From the NCBI GenBank assembly GCA_019828545.1, contig JACVRA010000050.1, positions 682,001 through 746,000 on the forward strand: 64,000 nucleotides of DNA, given 5' to 3'. Made by a program: the position numbers and the translations under genes. Shown here in pieces: positions 1 to 12,332 of this stretch. Source of the stretch: Paracamarosporium sp. OC-R06-R3. Lineage: Eukaryota > Ascomycota > Dothideomycetes > Pleosporales > Didymosphaeriaceae. The notes beneath the pieces are model-generated. The model ran no database searches. It had not been told where the DNA came from and was given only the letters and a program-made list of their open reading frames with translations. The stretch's first letter is position 1, and each line of letters opens with the position of its first letter.

Positions 1-3000
1 CTCAGGCCATGCGCTGGTCTCCCACCAGCTGCATGGCAGCGTGTGTTTCTTTGCTGTTCTCTGTCTGATCTCGGTCGATTGCTTCAAGTCAATCGATCAT
101 TTCGTTCATATTTGACAGACGTCCACGACGTCTCTTTTCCCGTCTCAAATTCAGGGTCGTTGCGTCTCTTAAAGTCAGAGTCTATTTGGGCTGCAGCCCG
201 CAATGCGCTTCCTGTTAAATCTCCAAAGCCTCTTCCTGGCTTTTCCGAGCTGCAAATGTGGCAGCTCGCCTGGTCCAGAAGGTGTCAGTACTGCCAGAGA
301 CTCAGCTCAGGCACGACAGGCGAAAAGATCTGGCAAAAGGGCCCTGGCAACGACGGCGTGCGGACCATCTGGCCGTTCGGAATCAGGGCATGCGGAAGTT
401 GTCTCATGGAAAAGTGCCAGACGGTGAGCAAATACATCATCGCATGGTTTGGACAAGCATTGACCCTGTAGGATGCGAGTCTACTATTCTCCAACGTGTC
501 CGCTCTTCGGCCCGCCTTACCTTACGCCTTCATTACCACCGATCGGAGTTACGTTCCTGCCTATACGCTTCAAACCGCCACCACTCCAGCCGGTGTTGAA
601 ATCGCCAAATACTACTACAAGCCGCATGTGGAAGATATCAGCAACGAGCTGAATAAAGCACTAGCCCTTGGTCCTGCAGCAGCAGAGGAATGGTCGAAAG
701 GACTAGAAGCTCGCGGTCATGAGCGTATGAAGTTGGCAGAGAATTGGGAACGCTGGGAGGTCAAATACCAGTCGTGGTCAACTCATAACAGCACGAAGCC
801 AGCAGCCACTGCTACGCCTCCTCCCGCACAAACAACGCTGAACGAGCCAGTTAGATCCCCAAAACAGCATGCTCCTTCTCCTATTATCCATGCCCCTACC
901 CCGGCAAGTAAGTTCTTTTTTTTTCCCTCTTTTCTTTTGTCTGTGTGCCTGCCCTATGTGGGTACGCATTCTCGCAGTTCTTTTAGGCATATTTGATTAC
1001 AGCCTAACAGCTCCAGCCCCAGTTTACACTTACATGCACTCGCGTCCGCCGACTGTTCCTCAGCAGCTCACACCACAGCCTGCGCTGGGCGGCAATCCGC
1101 GCGGACTTCATGATGCGAATGAAGCGAAAGCAAATCGCAAAGCAGATATCGAACGACGCTGCCAGCAGATGCGGCCACCTATTCCGCCAAACGTATTACG
1201 ACACATGGACTCTTTTAGAGCAGCTATTCAGATCTCCCAGCCAATGAGTGATTACGCGTGGAGTGTGCTTGAACCCCGCCTTGTCGCCCAACTCCCTGCT
1301 GCCCAACAAGCGGAGGCCGACCACGTGTCGCGTATTGCATCCCTTCCCAAAACGATGGACCGTCACCCTGTGGAAGTAAATCCTAAAGAATCTAAAGAAA
1401 TCATGGACCGGGAATGGGACGAAGCTCAACGCCCGATCCGCGACAAACTCAGCGCGATTGCCGACGACTTTATCAACAAAGACTGGGACAGCGGTAGAGC
1501 AGTGACTTTCGAAAACAGCCCGAAGTTCGCCGTCGACGTTCTGTTATACGTGCGTCGCATGTTCTTTACGGAGTCTGCCAATGAGAGTAAAACATATGGT
1601 CAACGACATCACCAAAACATATCCGACGATGGACAAAATCCAAATCGGCCAAAGCTTGTGTTGGATAGCATGAAGTGGGTATATGACAACAAGATTAAAA
1701 ACCTAACTGAGCAGTTTCGGAAAGAGCTCTTCCTATGCTACGGGTCTGGCTGCGAAGGGAACACAAAGTTCTACGGTTTTGAAGGCGTTGTCCAGCATTT
1801 TGGAGCCAAGCACACTAATGCATTCAGCGTTGGCAATGTCGTTGTCGCATGGAGAGAAGCTGAATGGCCAGAAGAAACCCCGTTCCACCCGGACCCCACT
1901 TCTGTCAAACATGCTTTCCATTCCGTGTCAGGCACGGCCACTCACTCCGGCTACGGTGCGTACTACGGTGGGTATTCGCGTGCGGGAACCTCCACTCCTC
2001 ATATGCAAGCTCATCTTCCCCAAGTAAGTCCTGGCCCGTACCAGTACAGTAGCCACTACGCAGGACCTTTTGCTCCTCCCCAGTTGGCGTCCAACGCAAT
2101 GCCAGGGTATGAGTATAACCAATCATATGGCACGCCTATGGAACCTTATCAGTACCAAGCTATGGCACCACCAGGGTACGGGACACATCCGGGAAAAGGA
2201 TACATGGCTTCCCCAGCAATGTCCAGCACGGCCATCGCACCTTCCCCGGCTGGTCCATCACAGGTTGCTGGCATGAGGGACACGTCGCACAGGTCAGATG
2301 ACGCTAACTATCGCACAAGCTTATTCGATAAGCAGGTGAGTACTGTTATCGAGATGGCACATGACATCTGGAAACAAACCTCGGGTGTCAAGGATCTTCC
2401 GAACAGTCTCCGCATATACGTGTTGTTGCAGCGTGTTATTTCCAAATTCCATGTCGAGTTCAATCATGAGCCAAATCTGGACCATCTCATTGACGCGTTT
2501 TCCAGCCACCAGGTACCCCGGGCTCTGAAACATGCTCCAGGTCTTTCCTGCAAAGCTTGCCAGGACGAGGTCATTCTCTACTCTCGTCAGGAGGAAAGAA
2601 AAACTTACACAGTCTCGAATCTATTTCTGCATTTCAAATCTCAACATTCTGGATCCCAGGCTTCCGTGTATGCAAACGGCCATTTGCCAAAATCTTTGGA
2701 CTGGAAGGAAGACATGATAGAGCTCCCAAGCGACCGTGTCATTTCTGGCCTTATTCATGCCACGGGTATGGATGATGACAAGCTACATATGGTAGCTAGC
2801 GTGTTCCCAAAACTGTTTCCCACACCACTTCCCAAAATTGGCAAGATAGATAACGGTGAGGTAACTTCCCCTGCGCGGTCCTTGCCAAAGGATCTTATAC
2901 AAGACACCGCGAACGCTGGTGGAATGTCTGGAATATCTGTCGAAGGATCAGGTCCCCCATCCCTGGCATCGCCTTATACCGGGTCTCCAAGACCACCAAA

Positions 3001-4507
3001 ACCCACGGATGATGAGTATGACCCCCAGCGACCCGCTCTCTCAGCCCAAGCAAGGGACCCCAACATGGCCAACAACAGGAGGATCACTTATCGTAGCAGT
3101 CCTCCTCCAGACAGCAGGTATCGCTATTACACTGAGCCACGATATCAGGTGGGTCAGCCGCAAAAGCCGTTCATTGCGGCGATAGGAGCTAACGAACATT
3201 TGCCCCAACAGCCTTTGGAACCTGGCCGTGAGGACCTTGACCGTCCCCAGGAATACATCGAATACGCTCCAGGACCTCGACATTACCGGAAGGCAGAGCC
3301 AGTGTATGACAACTATCAGGAGAGACGGCCTCTTTATCGCGATGAGGAAGCTTACTATCACTCGGATCGTGATGATCTAATGTTCGCACATCCCCGTCTA
3401 GGACGGTTCGAGGAACAATATCGCCCGGTCCCCCACCATGTCCGGTACGTGGAAGATGACTCCAGGCACGCTGGAAATCAGCTTAGGGAAGAGCCTGGAT
3501 CCATTGGCCCTAGTCCTGTGGATGGCAAGTCTGCCGCGGACCGATTTTTGGATGAATTTGTTCCAAGCCAACCAGCAAACGGACCGGCAGGCCGGGGAGC
3601 TCCACGTCCAGAGGGGCACCAATCCATTGCGACAGGCACAGACCCGGATGATGGATCTCGATACACGCCCCCGCCTCCCAACTTTATTGTACCTGAAGGT
3701 ATCCCGGGACAGCGCCGCTCCAACGCGCCTCCACACCGGACAGCTTCTGCTGCATCCAACAGGTCAAGACATGATGAGCAACATTCATCTAACCGCCAAA
3801 TTCCTACCCCGGACAATGCTCGTGGGCCAAGGAGACCTGGACCACACCGTCGTAGAGATCGATACCATGATCATGTTCCCTCCCGATACTACAGGTATTT
3901 AGGTACCGCTCGCGACGAGCCATACTCTCGAGGAGCCAGTATGAGTCGTTCGCAGAGTAAACGATATGAAGAACAGCGTCGTCGGATCGACCAACAGGAG
4001 ACACCACAGCCGGGTGCCGACCAGGATCCTACTTACTCTCGGGACCAAAGTGTTGAGCGAGTACCCGTTGAGGAGCCTCCTTACCAGCCTCGCCGCCCTC
4101 CACAGGACTACGTTTCCGTCCAAGATCGTCTACACCCGTACTCACCCCCACGTTATCGTTATACTGATAGCCGCTACGCTGACGAGCCGCGTGGGGGACG
4201 ACCGCCTGTATATGTCGATGAGTACGGACACCCTCTTGAAGAGTTCGAAGTTATTCAAGTACCTCGAGATCCTCGCCCACCGAGGCATCCTCATGGGCGA
4301 TATGTAGAATACGAATCGGAGCATGTTCAATATGTGCCTGTCTCCTACGATCGACAGCTACCACGCCAGTATTCAGGTGCGCCTGAGTATGTTTATTACG
4401 AGGGGCGAGAAAGACCACTTCCACCCCGTAGACCAGTTCATGAGCCAGAGGAGCCTCCTCCACCAGCGATCAAGGTAGAGGGTGCACCACCTGCGCCAGA
4501 GCTATGA
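1..4507 (+). CDS. F-box protein with long disordered tail (5' partial)
   Basis: The gene enters from the left edge; the frame is open from base 1, so the start codon is missing. Proposed exons are 1-423, 472-907 and about 1011-4507 (acceptor could be 1017); all phases agree. The first exon reads as an F-box (LPPAAWQRVF...DLGRLLQVNRSFRSYL). A Cys-rich segment typical of some fungal F-box proteins follows (RRCQYCQR, then WPFGIRACGSCLMEKC). The third exon holds two C2H2-like elements, near 1736-1815 (CYGSGCEGN...HFGAKH) and 2550-2660 (CKACQ...HFKSQH). From about 2900 to the stop it is a disordered tail rich in Pro, Arg and Tyr. F-box proteins usually recruit substrates to SCF ubiquitin ligases; the substrate cannot be read here. 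Visible product is about 1450 residues. Confidence 0.75.
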
Positions 4508-5240
4508 TCTTATTTGGAGTTCGTGAAAGGGATTGCATTTGATTTTTAAGAGATTGTGTTCGCTGCATATACCCACGGTGGCTACCCGTTCTTTTTCTTT
4601 TTGCCTAGGGATCTGTAACTATATTACGAGATAGATGCATGACCGGACGCTTGCTGAAGGTATATTTACAGGGGCTCTTGCATGAATAAATAATGATAAC
4701 GCATTTAAAGTATCGCCTAGAGTACATTCTCCACGAGGTTTTTCTATCCGCATGGGAAGCTGCACCTATTTGTTTGCCCATTGTTTTGCCTATTTGTTTG
4801 GGTGCTGATTAAAAGCTCATATTAAATCACCCTTAGAGGGAAGAGGTCTGGTAAGTTGGCGACTGCTCTACATTGTTAACTCAAGCATAGGGGCTCCTTC
4901 GAGAACGCTAAGCTTCGCATCCTAGGAGGTGGGAGAGTATATAGAAAAAAGTGAAAAGCAGAGTTTGATAGGCGCGTAGTATATAGAAAAAAGGTGTATT
5001 GATCAAGTGAACGGTAACGTCACGAAGGCTAGGTGTAAAAGATATCCCTCCCAACATTTACAGCTTTTAACAATGTGTGCAGCCGACATTATATAATATC
5101 CTCTACATCATCCAACTGGTTCCAACCTCACACAAGCTCAACCTCGAAACCATCAACTCTTCGGTCAAACAATTATTCCCAGTGTCATTTTGGGACGTCT
5201 AATAAGCATCTCGTTGCCGTCTCAAGTTAGTCTTGTTGTA
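4508..5240. other. Intergenic region, AT-rich with short direct repeats
   Basis: No gene seen. It contains a 12-nt direct repeat (CCTATTTGTTTG at 4765 and 4789) and a 14-nt direct repeat (GTATATAGAAAAAA at 4937 and 4979). The right end is a CT/CA-rich leader as expected upstream of a fungal gene. Confidence 0.6.
5090..5096 (+). promoter_or_regulatory. TATA box candidate
   Basis: TATATAA lies about 145 nt upstream of the ATG at 5241 and is followed by a CT/CA-rich leader, as in many fungal promoters. Placement is by consensus only. Confidence 0.4.
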
Positions 5241-7373
5241 ATGGATGAGTTGGTCAGGACACTTCACCGCGACCTAGTGCGGAAGTATGAGCGCCATGGG
5301 TCTCGCATCGAGCAGCTGTGGCGATCTTTCAACCAAGCACATCGAACAGCATTCATGAAAGCCCGGACCGTCAGAGGGGTTCTAAACGATCCGTCAGACA
5401 TGAGCATAAATGACGTCTACACATACATACCCGAATGGAACCTGCGAGACATCACAGCGCCCTCATCCGACTTCCTTCTCGACATGATCAAGCACAGGGC
5501 GACAAACTCATTACAAATTCAGTACACAACTGGTGTTAAAGGCGGCCCAGGAGATTATACGCATATATTCAATATGTTTAAGAGGGGAATGTTTGGGCTC
5601 ACCGATGATGAGATGGTCACAGATGACTATACGCTGTTCTATGAAGGAGAAAACTATGGACAGACGACCAAGTTCCGCCTGCGTAAATACAAGGAGCTCC
5701 GTGCTTCTATGGCGCCAGCTATGCAGATCCCACTGGTTTTGCCTCATCCAATCGGCCGTAAAATCCTCGTAAGACAACTGTACATTTTACAAAATCTCAA
5801 CGTCACCATCGATGTCATTCTCGGATGGGGATCCATCACCCGTGCTAAAAAAAACTGTCCCAATAAGCCTGTCGAAGCCGCGACGGCAGCATTACCAAAC
5901 CTTTCTTTCCACTCAACACCTAAGAAGCTTGAGCTCCCCGATCTTCTTAAAAGCTCTTTCGACTAGAAGTCGTCGCTAGAAGAATACATCAACTTAGTAT
6001 GCACTGAGCCTACGGTCCTGACCTATAAAGCCAACTTTTGGTTCATGACACGACCAGACATTGTGGCCAATGAGCAAGGGCGATTGCTCACCCTTGGTTG
6101 GACAGACGATTATATCAGCGAGGTTTTCGAAGCTGTCAACAGCACTATCAAGAACGCTGCTGTTTGGAACTCCATTCATCGCCTTGTATCTCTGCTGAAA
6201 GACGCGGCGGACAAGCAGCTTCGAGCCATGGTCCTGCAAGAGCTTACTAATGTATGTAACCTAGAATACAAGCGCGTTCAACGCATGTTCAGGTTGAGCG
6301 TAGCCACGCGTTCAGATGGCTACAACTGGTTTGTGGGAATGTCCGATAAGCAGAAGAACGGTACGGTGCGTGTCGTTATGAAGTGCGACCCTGAGTCTCT
6401 AACAGTAGCGAACCCGCAACTCCACTACATGCTTCGGCTTTGCCAAGGCGACACAACGTGGTCTAAGGCTGTCGAGTGGCTTCAGAAGCTGGAGGACCTG
6501 CATCGAGCTTATCCCTTAGAGAAAGACAAAATGGAATTGCGAGAGTTCGAATCGCTGGGCGAAATCGCCGTTATTGTCACATTCATCCAATCATTGTCTT
6601 CAGTAGCGTTGTTAGCTGCACCAAGCAACAAGAAGGGGCAATCATTCGTGGCCGCTTTTCGATCGTTAGATGATGAGCTCAGACAGTTGAAGGCTGGCGT
6701 CAACCTTGAGGATTTTGCCATCCCCATCGAAAACTTGTTAGAGCCAGGCATGGCTGACGGTGCCCTGACAGCACTCAATGACTATATCCTAGAGAAGACA
6801 GGTACCAAACTCGGGTTTCTATATCAAGACCTAGTCGATGATTGCATCTCCAACATCCACGAACGACACAAACAACAAAAGGCAAAAGCCAAAAAAGCCA
6901 AGTCAGGATACATCGCTCCCACAGCTCCCATCGCCCCGGAGGAACTGGTCCAACAACGCCGGCAAAAGGAAAAGACACGCCCAGCACACTCTTCAATCTA
7001 CGAAATCACACCACAAGCACCCGCAGCTGCACCCGCTGACATAGATGAACAGACCGCACCTTCCCAACAGACTTTCAAGGTAAAACCTTCCACCTACGCC
7101 GTCTTTTCAACGCTGTTCTCGCGCTCATCAGAGGTCCGCGGATCAATCAGCTGGGATGCCTTCGTAGCCGGGATGGCCGACCTGGGGTTTTACATCATCC
7201 CGAAGTTCGGTTCTGTCTTTACATTTAGTCCTTCAGAGGAGCTGGCTATGCAGAGGGCTGTCACGCTGCATCGGCCGCATCAATCGCGTATTGAAGGGTG
7301 GAAGCTGTTGCAAGTTTCGAACCGGTTGAAGCGGGTTTTTGGGTGGGATGAGGGGAACTTTGTTATGGAGTAG
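5241..7373 (+). pseudogene. Conserved fungal hypothetical protein interrupted by one in-frame TAG
   Basis: One reading frame runs from ATG 5241 to the stop at 7371-7373, broken only by TAG at 5964-5966. The same frame continues directly after it (KSSLEEYINLVCTEP...). The two parts are 241 and 468 residues. No intron removes the stop: I see no GT...AG pair around it that keeps frame. The first part is soluble and helical (MDELVRTLHRDL...). The second includes a Lys/Pro-rich linker near 6860-7070 and a C-terminal module (about 7130-7365) with a GS-x-F-x-F and HRPHQ pattern resembling the small RNA-binding HicA-like fold. The family is recognised only as a long fungal hypothetical protein. CAG to TAG is the simplest origin. 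It may be a pseudogene, a readthrough gene or a sequencing error. Function unknown. Confidence 0.65.
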
Positions 7374-7973
7374 GAGGGGAGGTCTGTGGATGTATGGAGA
7401 AGGGCTTTTTGGTGGTGGATTGTGCGAGGATATAAATGGGTGTTGAAGGAGGTTTGCATGCGCAGCTGGTTCGCTCTACGCGATACGTTTTGCCAACGTG
7501 TACTGCGTGGTCAGTGAGAAGTCATCTCAGTTTACAATGAGGGAGACGTTTTGGATTATTTACACTAACGGCGATCTCATTGGGAAGGGTTTTCGCAGTA
7601 GGCAGAGCTGTAAAGAAACATTACACGGTTTTCGGGCTGCGTTAGATGTACTGAGATGATAAAAGGTAAACCGTAGTCACAGACATATCAAATGTTGGTC
7701 ACGTCTAGTCCTTACTTCAACACCATATGATAACAGACCATAATAAGCCTCAGACTTAGCCAAAAACTACACTCTGTCTCCATCCTGTGCACGAAAACAA
7801 ACAAACAATCAACCTACAACGAATCACACATACCATCTACTGTTCCTCTGCTCAACATCCATCACCCACCTTTCGCACCACTCCCACTTCTCCTCATCCA
7901 TATGTCGCCCCTTACACATCGCCCTAGCCTTTCTCCGCTGCTCAACATACATCAAATGCGAAGGCGGCCAACA
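7374..7973. other. Intergenic region
   Basis: No gene recognised. It lies between the 3' end of the interrupted gene and a small minus-strand reading frame. Nothing notable apart from A/C-rich sequence around 7790-7880. Confidence 0.5.
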
Positions 7974-8465
7974 CTATCTGCAAAGTTCGCAGCCCTCCGG
8001 TTTATTCCAGCATACGACACACAGCTGTTTAGGACCTCGTCCACGAGCGGCGCTGGGGAAGACAGCAGGGTCGACGGATGGATCGGGGTTAGGGTAGATG
8101 TCGTGAGTCTTGTGGTCTGAGTGCGTGCCTGGTAGACCGGGACAGGGACGGGCTTTCCAACAGAGGATGCAGGGCCATGGTGTATAGAGGGAGTGGGTGG
8201 AGGGGAGGGACCAGGGCAGGCTGGGAGGCCATTTTCTCCCAGCATGATGATTGGTGTGCAGTTGTGTGACAGATCTGTCTAGTTCGTCGAGTGAGTGGCT
8301 GTCTGGTGTTGGGTTGTGCGGCCTGGGTGGACTTGTAGGTGGTTGCACTGGTGATCGCTCGATGATGCTAGGTTCTCGGACCTTCAAAGTAGATGGTTCG
8401 CGAGCGGACAAAGGTATTATAAAATGTCTCCGGATGGACGGCATGATTGAGATCCTGTCCGGCAT
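7974..8465 (-). CDS. Small Pro/Cys-rich hypothetical protein
   Basis: An uninterrupted frame of 163 codons starts at ATG 8465. The first half is Pro/Ser-rich. The second half has three CxxC pairs (CILC, CVVC and a terminal CELCR) with intervening His residues, suggesting zinc binding. No family is recognised and it may be chance in GC-rich sequence. An overlapping plus-strand frame (8251-8574) looks less protein-like. Codon use and conservation were not tested. Confidence 0.3.
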   Translation of the reverse strand: MPDRISIMPSIRRHFIIPLSAREPSTLKVREPSIIERSPVQPPTSPPRPHNPTPDSHSLDELDRSVTQLHTNHHAGRKWPPSLPWSLPSTHSLYTPWPCILCWKARPCPGLPGTHSDHKTHDIYPNPDPSVDPAVFPSAARGRGPKQLCVVCWNKPEGCELCR

Positions 8466-8952
8466 GGCGGGACCGATGGTATCCACGAGTGGTCTACTTC
8501 TCGAGAATTTGGCGGCAAGCGGACTGTTGTCGATAGAGCTGGTGAGTGTGGTAAGACACCTACGCTTCAGATAAACGGGGGTTTCTACAATGCCGCATGA
8601 TTTATTTTAGCCAAGTACGTTTCCCTGAGGATATATCATACGGACCCAGAATGGACACCTTTGATCTCACATCATGCAACAGGGTGAGTCGTGATTGACG
8701 CGTAGAACGCAAGCGTTGTATGATTCCGCTGGTCGGCAACGGGCGCGGTCTGACATGTCGAAATAGCAGACGACTAGAACCATCCTTGTCACATTCTCCG
8801 CCATAGAGCGAGAGCGGATGCTTGTCCATATTGGAGCGATGAGAATAATAGGTATTGAATATGATAATGAGAGAGGCGTCCACAACGAGCACAGAGATAA
8901 CGATGGGGTGGCAGCATCAATCGTGCTGATATACTGAAGCGAAAGACAAGGA
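8466..8952. other. Intergenic region
   Basis: No supported gene. Short frames on both strands here have no recognisable motifs. It holds the 3' flank of MSH1. Confidence 0.45.
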
Positions 8953-11900
8953 CTACGCAGTTGCAGCTTGTCGTAACGTAGGTTGTACGTTCGCTCCTGC
9001 CTTAGCCTTCTCGACTTGCGGTTTCAGTGTTTGGAGCACTTGCGCTGCGACTGCTATCGCCTCCTCGGGTAGACCTGCAACCTTGGCGACTTTCAATGCA
9101 TGGCTCTGTCGGTTCACTCCTTTCCGTAATCGATGCACGTAGGAGAAGCTTCCATCCGCCGCTTCGGCCACATCGTTACAATAGCAGCCCAGTTTCTCAA
9201 AGTCTTTCGTCATGTCTGCGAGCGCATGAAAATGGGTAGCAAAGAGAGTCCGAGACTGGTTGACGTGGTAGAGGTGATGAAGGCAGGCGTAACCTACAGC
9301 GATACCATCTTCAGGCGTCGTTCCCCGGCCAACCTCGTCCATAATGACAAACGAGCGAGGTGTGGCTTCCTTGAGGATCTGAGCTGTTTCGAGCATTTCT
9401 ACCATGAAAGTGGACTGATCTTGATATAAGTTATCGGCAGAACCCACACGAGTAAAGATCTTATCCACGAGGCCAACCTCGGCATACTCCGCAGGAACAA
9501 AAGACCCTGTTTGCGCAAGGATCGAAATCAGAGCGTTTTGCCGCAGATACGTACTCTTACCGGCCATATTTGGTCCGGTAATGAGCCATATGCGCTCTCC
9601 TGCACCAAGTAGACAGTCGTTTGGTGCGAAGTTCCGTCCCTGCTCGCCCAATCCAGCTTCGACAACAGGGTGGCGCCCTCCCACTATGTGATGAGAAGTA
9701 TCAGCATTGAGCATAGGACGAACAAAGTTCTTCTCGACCGCAAGTATGGCAAACGCGCAGGCTACATCGAGTTCGTCTAGCACGGCTGCATTTCGTCGCA
9801 GCTTGACTAGGTTGCGCACCACGCTTTCTCGAAGCTCGGTCAAAACGCGCTGTTCTTCATTGCGGATATGGAACCTGGTATCATCCATCTGAGCTCCAAG
9901 TCGTGTCCATTCTGGCACCTGAAAGGATCGTGTAGATTTGCTACTGCTTAGGCTTTTGGGGTATTGTTCGGTGACTCGGCTAACATCTTTGCCTTTCACG
10001 TGTGCAATATGTGCCAGATTAGGCGTCCATTTGAGGCAAAGACTATCCGCTCGCAATCTTCTGCGCAAATCTTGTTCAAGCTCTGTCTTAGTTTCATTCA
10101 GTTCATCTAAGGTGTTGTGTAGTTTTGTTAAGGTCTTGTTAGCCTTTCTTTTCATTATCCATATGTCATCACGGCCATCAGTCGCACTTTTGAAGCTCGG
10201 CGCGATGGTGTGGGGTTTGGGTTGGACGCGTTTGGGCATCTCTTTCAGATCATCCTCGCCAGCTTCTCGTCCAAGAACGTCTTGGGCAAGTTCTTCCATG
10301 TCAGCAGCCTGGTCATTCTCGAGCCGATGATACTCTGAAAGTCCATCTTCGTCGATGGTATCTTGAATACGTTGGGCCAGTTCGAGGGGCTGTGGCAAGT
10401 CGAAGCGATTCCGTAATGCTGGAACACATTGTCTTCTCCGATTTTCCACGACCTGGTTGTCTGGGTTTATCGGGGCCGAATTCCTCGATACAACGTGCTC
10501 GTGAAGTGTCTTGGCAATGTCTTCTGTGGTCATTATGGTTTTTGACAGCTCCATCAAGTCATCGGCGTCACCGCGACCGACGGTAAATTTTGTCACAAGC
10601 CGCAGTGAATCGAACGTTTGCTCGAGCAATGTCGCCATATCTTGCCGAAGATAAGGATAGTCGATCATTTCCTCGACAAGATCTAGTCTCTCGTTGATCG
10701 TGGATAGGGACATAGAGGGTGCCGCTGTCTCAGTCAGCATCGTATCGACTCATGAATACATACCACTTACAGAGTCGTTGGGTCAACAGTCGGGTGCCAC
10801 TCTTCGTGACTGTCTTCTTGACTGAGTGCAACAAACTACCCTGATGTGAACCATCGCGGATTGTGTTCCTGATCTCCAGGGCCCTCAAACTGTTTTTGTC
10901 GATGCTCATGTAATCCTCTGCTTGATGTCGAATTGGAGCTTGTAGCCGCGTTCTCGCGCCAAGCAGCTGGTGTTTGACATAATGAAGTAAAGAACCTCCC
11001 GCAGCTACTTCCCCGACACTGAAATTTGCGGGATTGAAGTCATCAACCACATCTTCCATCATGGGTACCCAATCCGCTATACTCAAAGGCTGTGCAGCAG
11101 GCTCTTGGAAGGTTACTATGTGGCCATCCTCCTTCAATATGGATACCATTTGCGAGTTCTGGTCTTCTGTAAAGACGCTATCTAACAAAATCTCGCGAGG
11201 TCTTATGCGAGCCACTGCAGAAGGCAGGGAAGCAATGTCCGTACTCTGCGTGAGGAAGTCACCACTTGATAAGTCGATCCAGGCGAGCCCAACCTCAGTG
11301 CGTGGTAGGTTGAGAACGGAAGAGACGTCGGAGCTTCCAGGGCTGACCTTGACGGCCTTCTCTTTCAAGGCTTCTGGGCTGACATGGATGCTTAGGAGAT
11401 AATTATTCTCCCAAGGGTCCATGAAATGCTCGTCGATGAGCGTTCCAGGTGTGATGATGCGGGAGACACGCCTTGTGTATTGAAGTTCTCCTTTCGCTTT
11501 AGTTGGTGCGTCATTGGGGAATTCGTCACATATTGCAACATGTTTGTTCAGGTCTTGAACCAGAATCTTGAGGTAGCGTTCCAGTTGATAAGCAGGAAAT
11601 CCGGCCTTGGGAGTCAGAGCAGTAAATAGCACGACTTGGGATTGCACTCACCATGGGGACAGCTGGCATCTTGCTTCCTTTGGAAACCTTCCTTTTCGTC
11701 TTCTTGATGTTCAGAAGTGGCGCAAACTCGTTGGCTTGTTCAAAGTACAACTAAGTACGTCAGCTACGGTTCGATAAGACAGCCTCGAAACCCACTTCAT
11801 AGAACCCACCCACTCTCGTCAACAGTACGCAGTGGCTGAATTTGAGCATGTTATTGCGCACCTGCTGCAACAACGGTGGGTAATCCGGCTCATCATCTTG

Positions 11901-12146
11901 AGGTGGGAGTGGCGGTCCCTCGATGGTGCCTTGTGGAAGATCACTCAGACTGACGGTAGCCTTCCTCTTTGCTCCTCGGGGCCATTGGAGTGGAGTGGAG
12001 CGAACACGTGAAGCGTGTCGCGGGCGCGTCGAGCTTAGAAAAAGGGACAAGCTCGCGTATGCTCGGCGACTATGAGGTTTCAGAAAGGTCGACAGGCTTG
12101 CAAAGACGTGACGAGTAGCAGGCTGCGTATTGCCTGCAAGCATCAT
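8953..12146 (-). CDS. MSH1: MutS homologue, mitochondrial MSH1 type
   Basis: DNA mismatch-recognition ATPase of the MutS family. Exons (minus) are 12146-11796, 11750-11652, 11605-10771 and 10724-8953, with introns of 45, 46 and 46 nt; the result is 1018 residues. The N-terminus is rich in Arg and Ser with few acids, like a mitochondrial presequence. The MutS N-domain follows (LTRVGGFYE then LYFEQANEFAPLLN, joined across intron 1). PMAGFPAYQLERYL is joined across intron 2. The ATPase has Walker A GPNMAGKST (about residues 811-819), Walker B FVIMDEVGRGT, and LFATHFHAL after it. The presequence and length favour MSH1, which works on mitochondrial DNA, over nuclear MSH2/3/6. The gene is divergent from HEM12 across 186 nt, so the two share a promoter region. 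Confidence 0.9.
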
Positions 12147-12332
12147 CTCTCATCAGAAAAGAATTGAGATGGGCGACGAGATACAGGCGCTGCTGATTTG
12201 TGAAGGCTGGTGTTTGCTTCCCTACAAGCACATGTCCAAAAGCGGTTAGCCAGCCTCGGAACGCGGAACGTGGGGCAGCTGGACCGCAGAAAGCTTGACC
12301 GCGCAACATTTACCATCTTCTATACTGCAAAC

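Noticed and set aside
1..996. Independent short genes at 43-471, 258-599 and 496-996
   Set aside because: One spliced F-box gene (donor 424, acceptor 471; donor 908) explains the two in-frame segments with consistent phase.
5967..7373. Separate gene starting at ATG 6045
   Set aside because: Upstream codons back to the TAG in the same frame look like protein and join the upstream frame, so one interrupted gene is the simpler reading.
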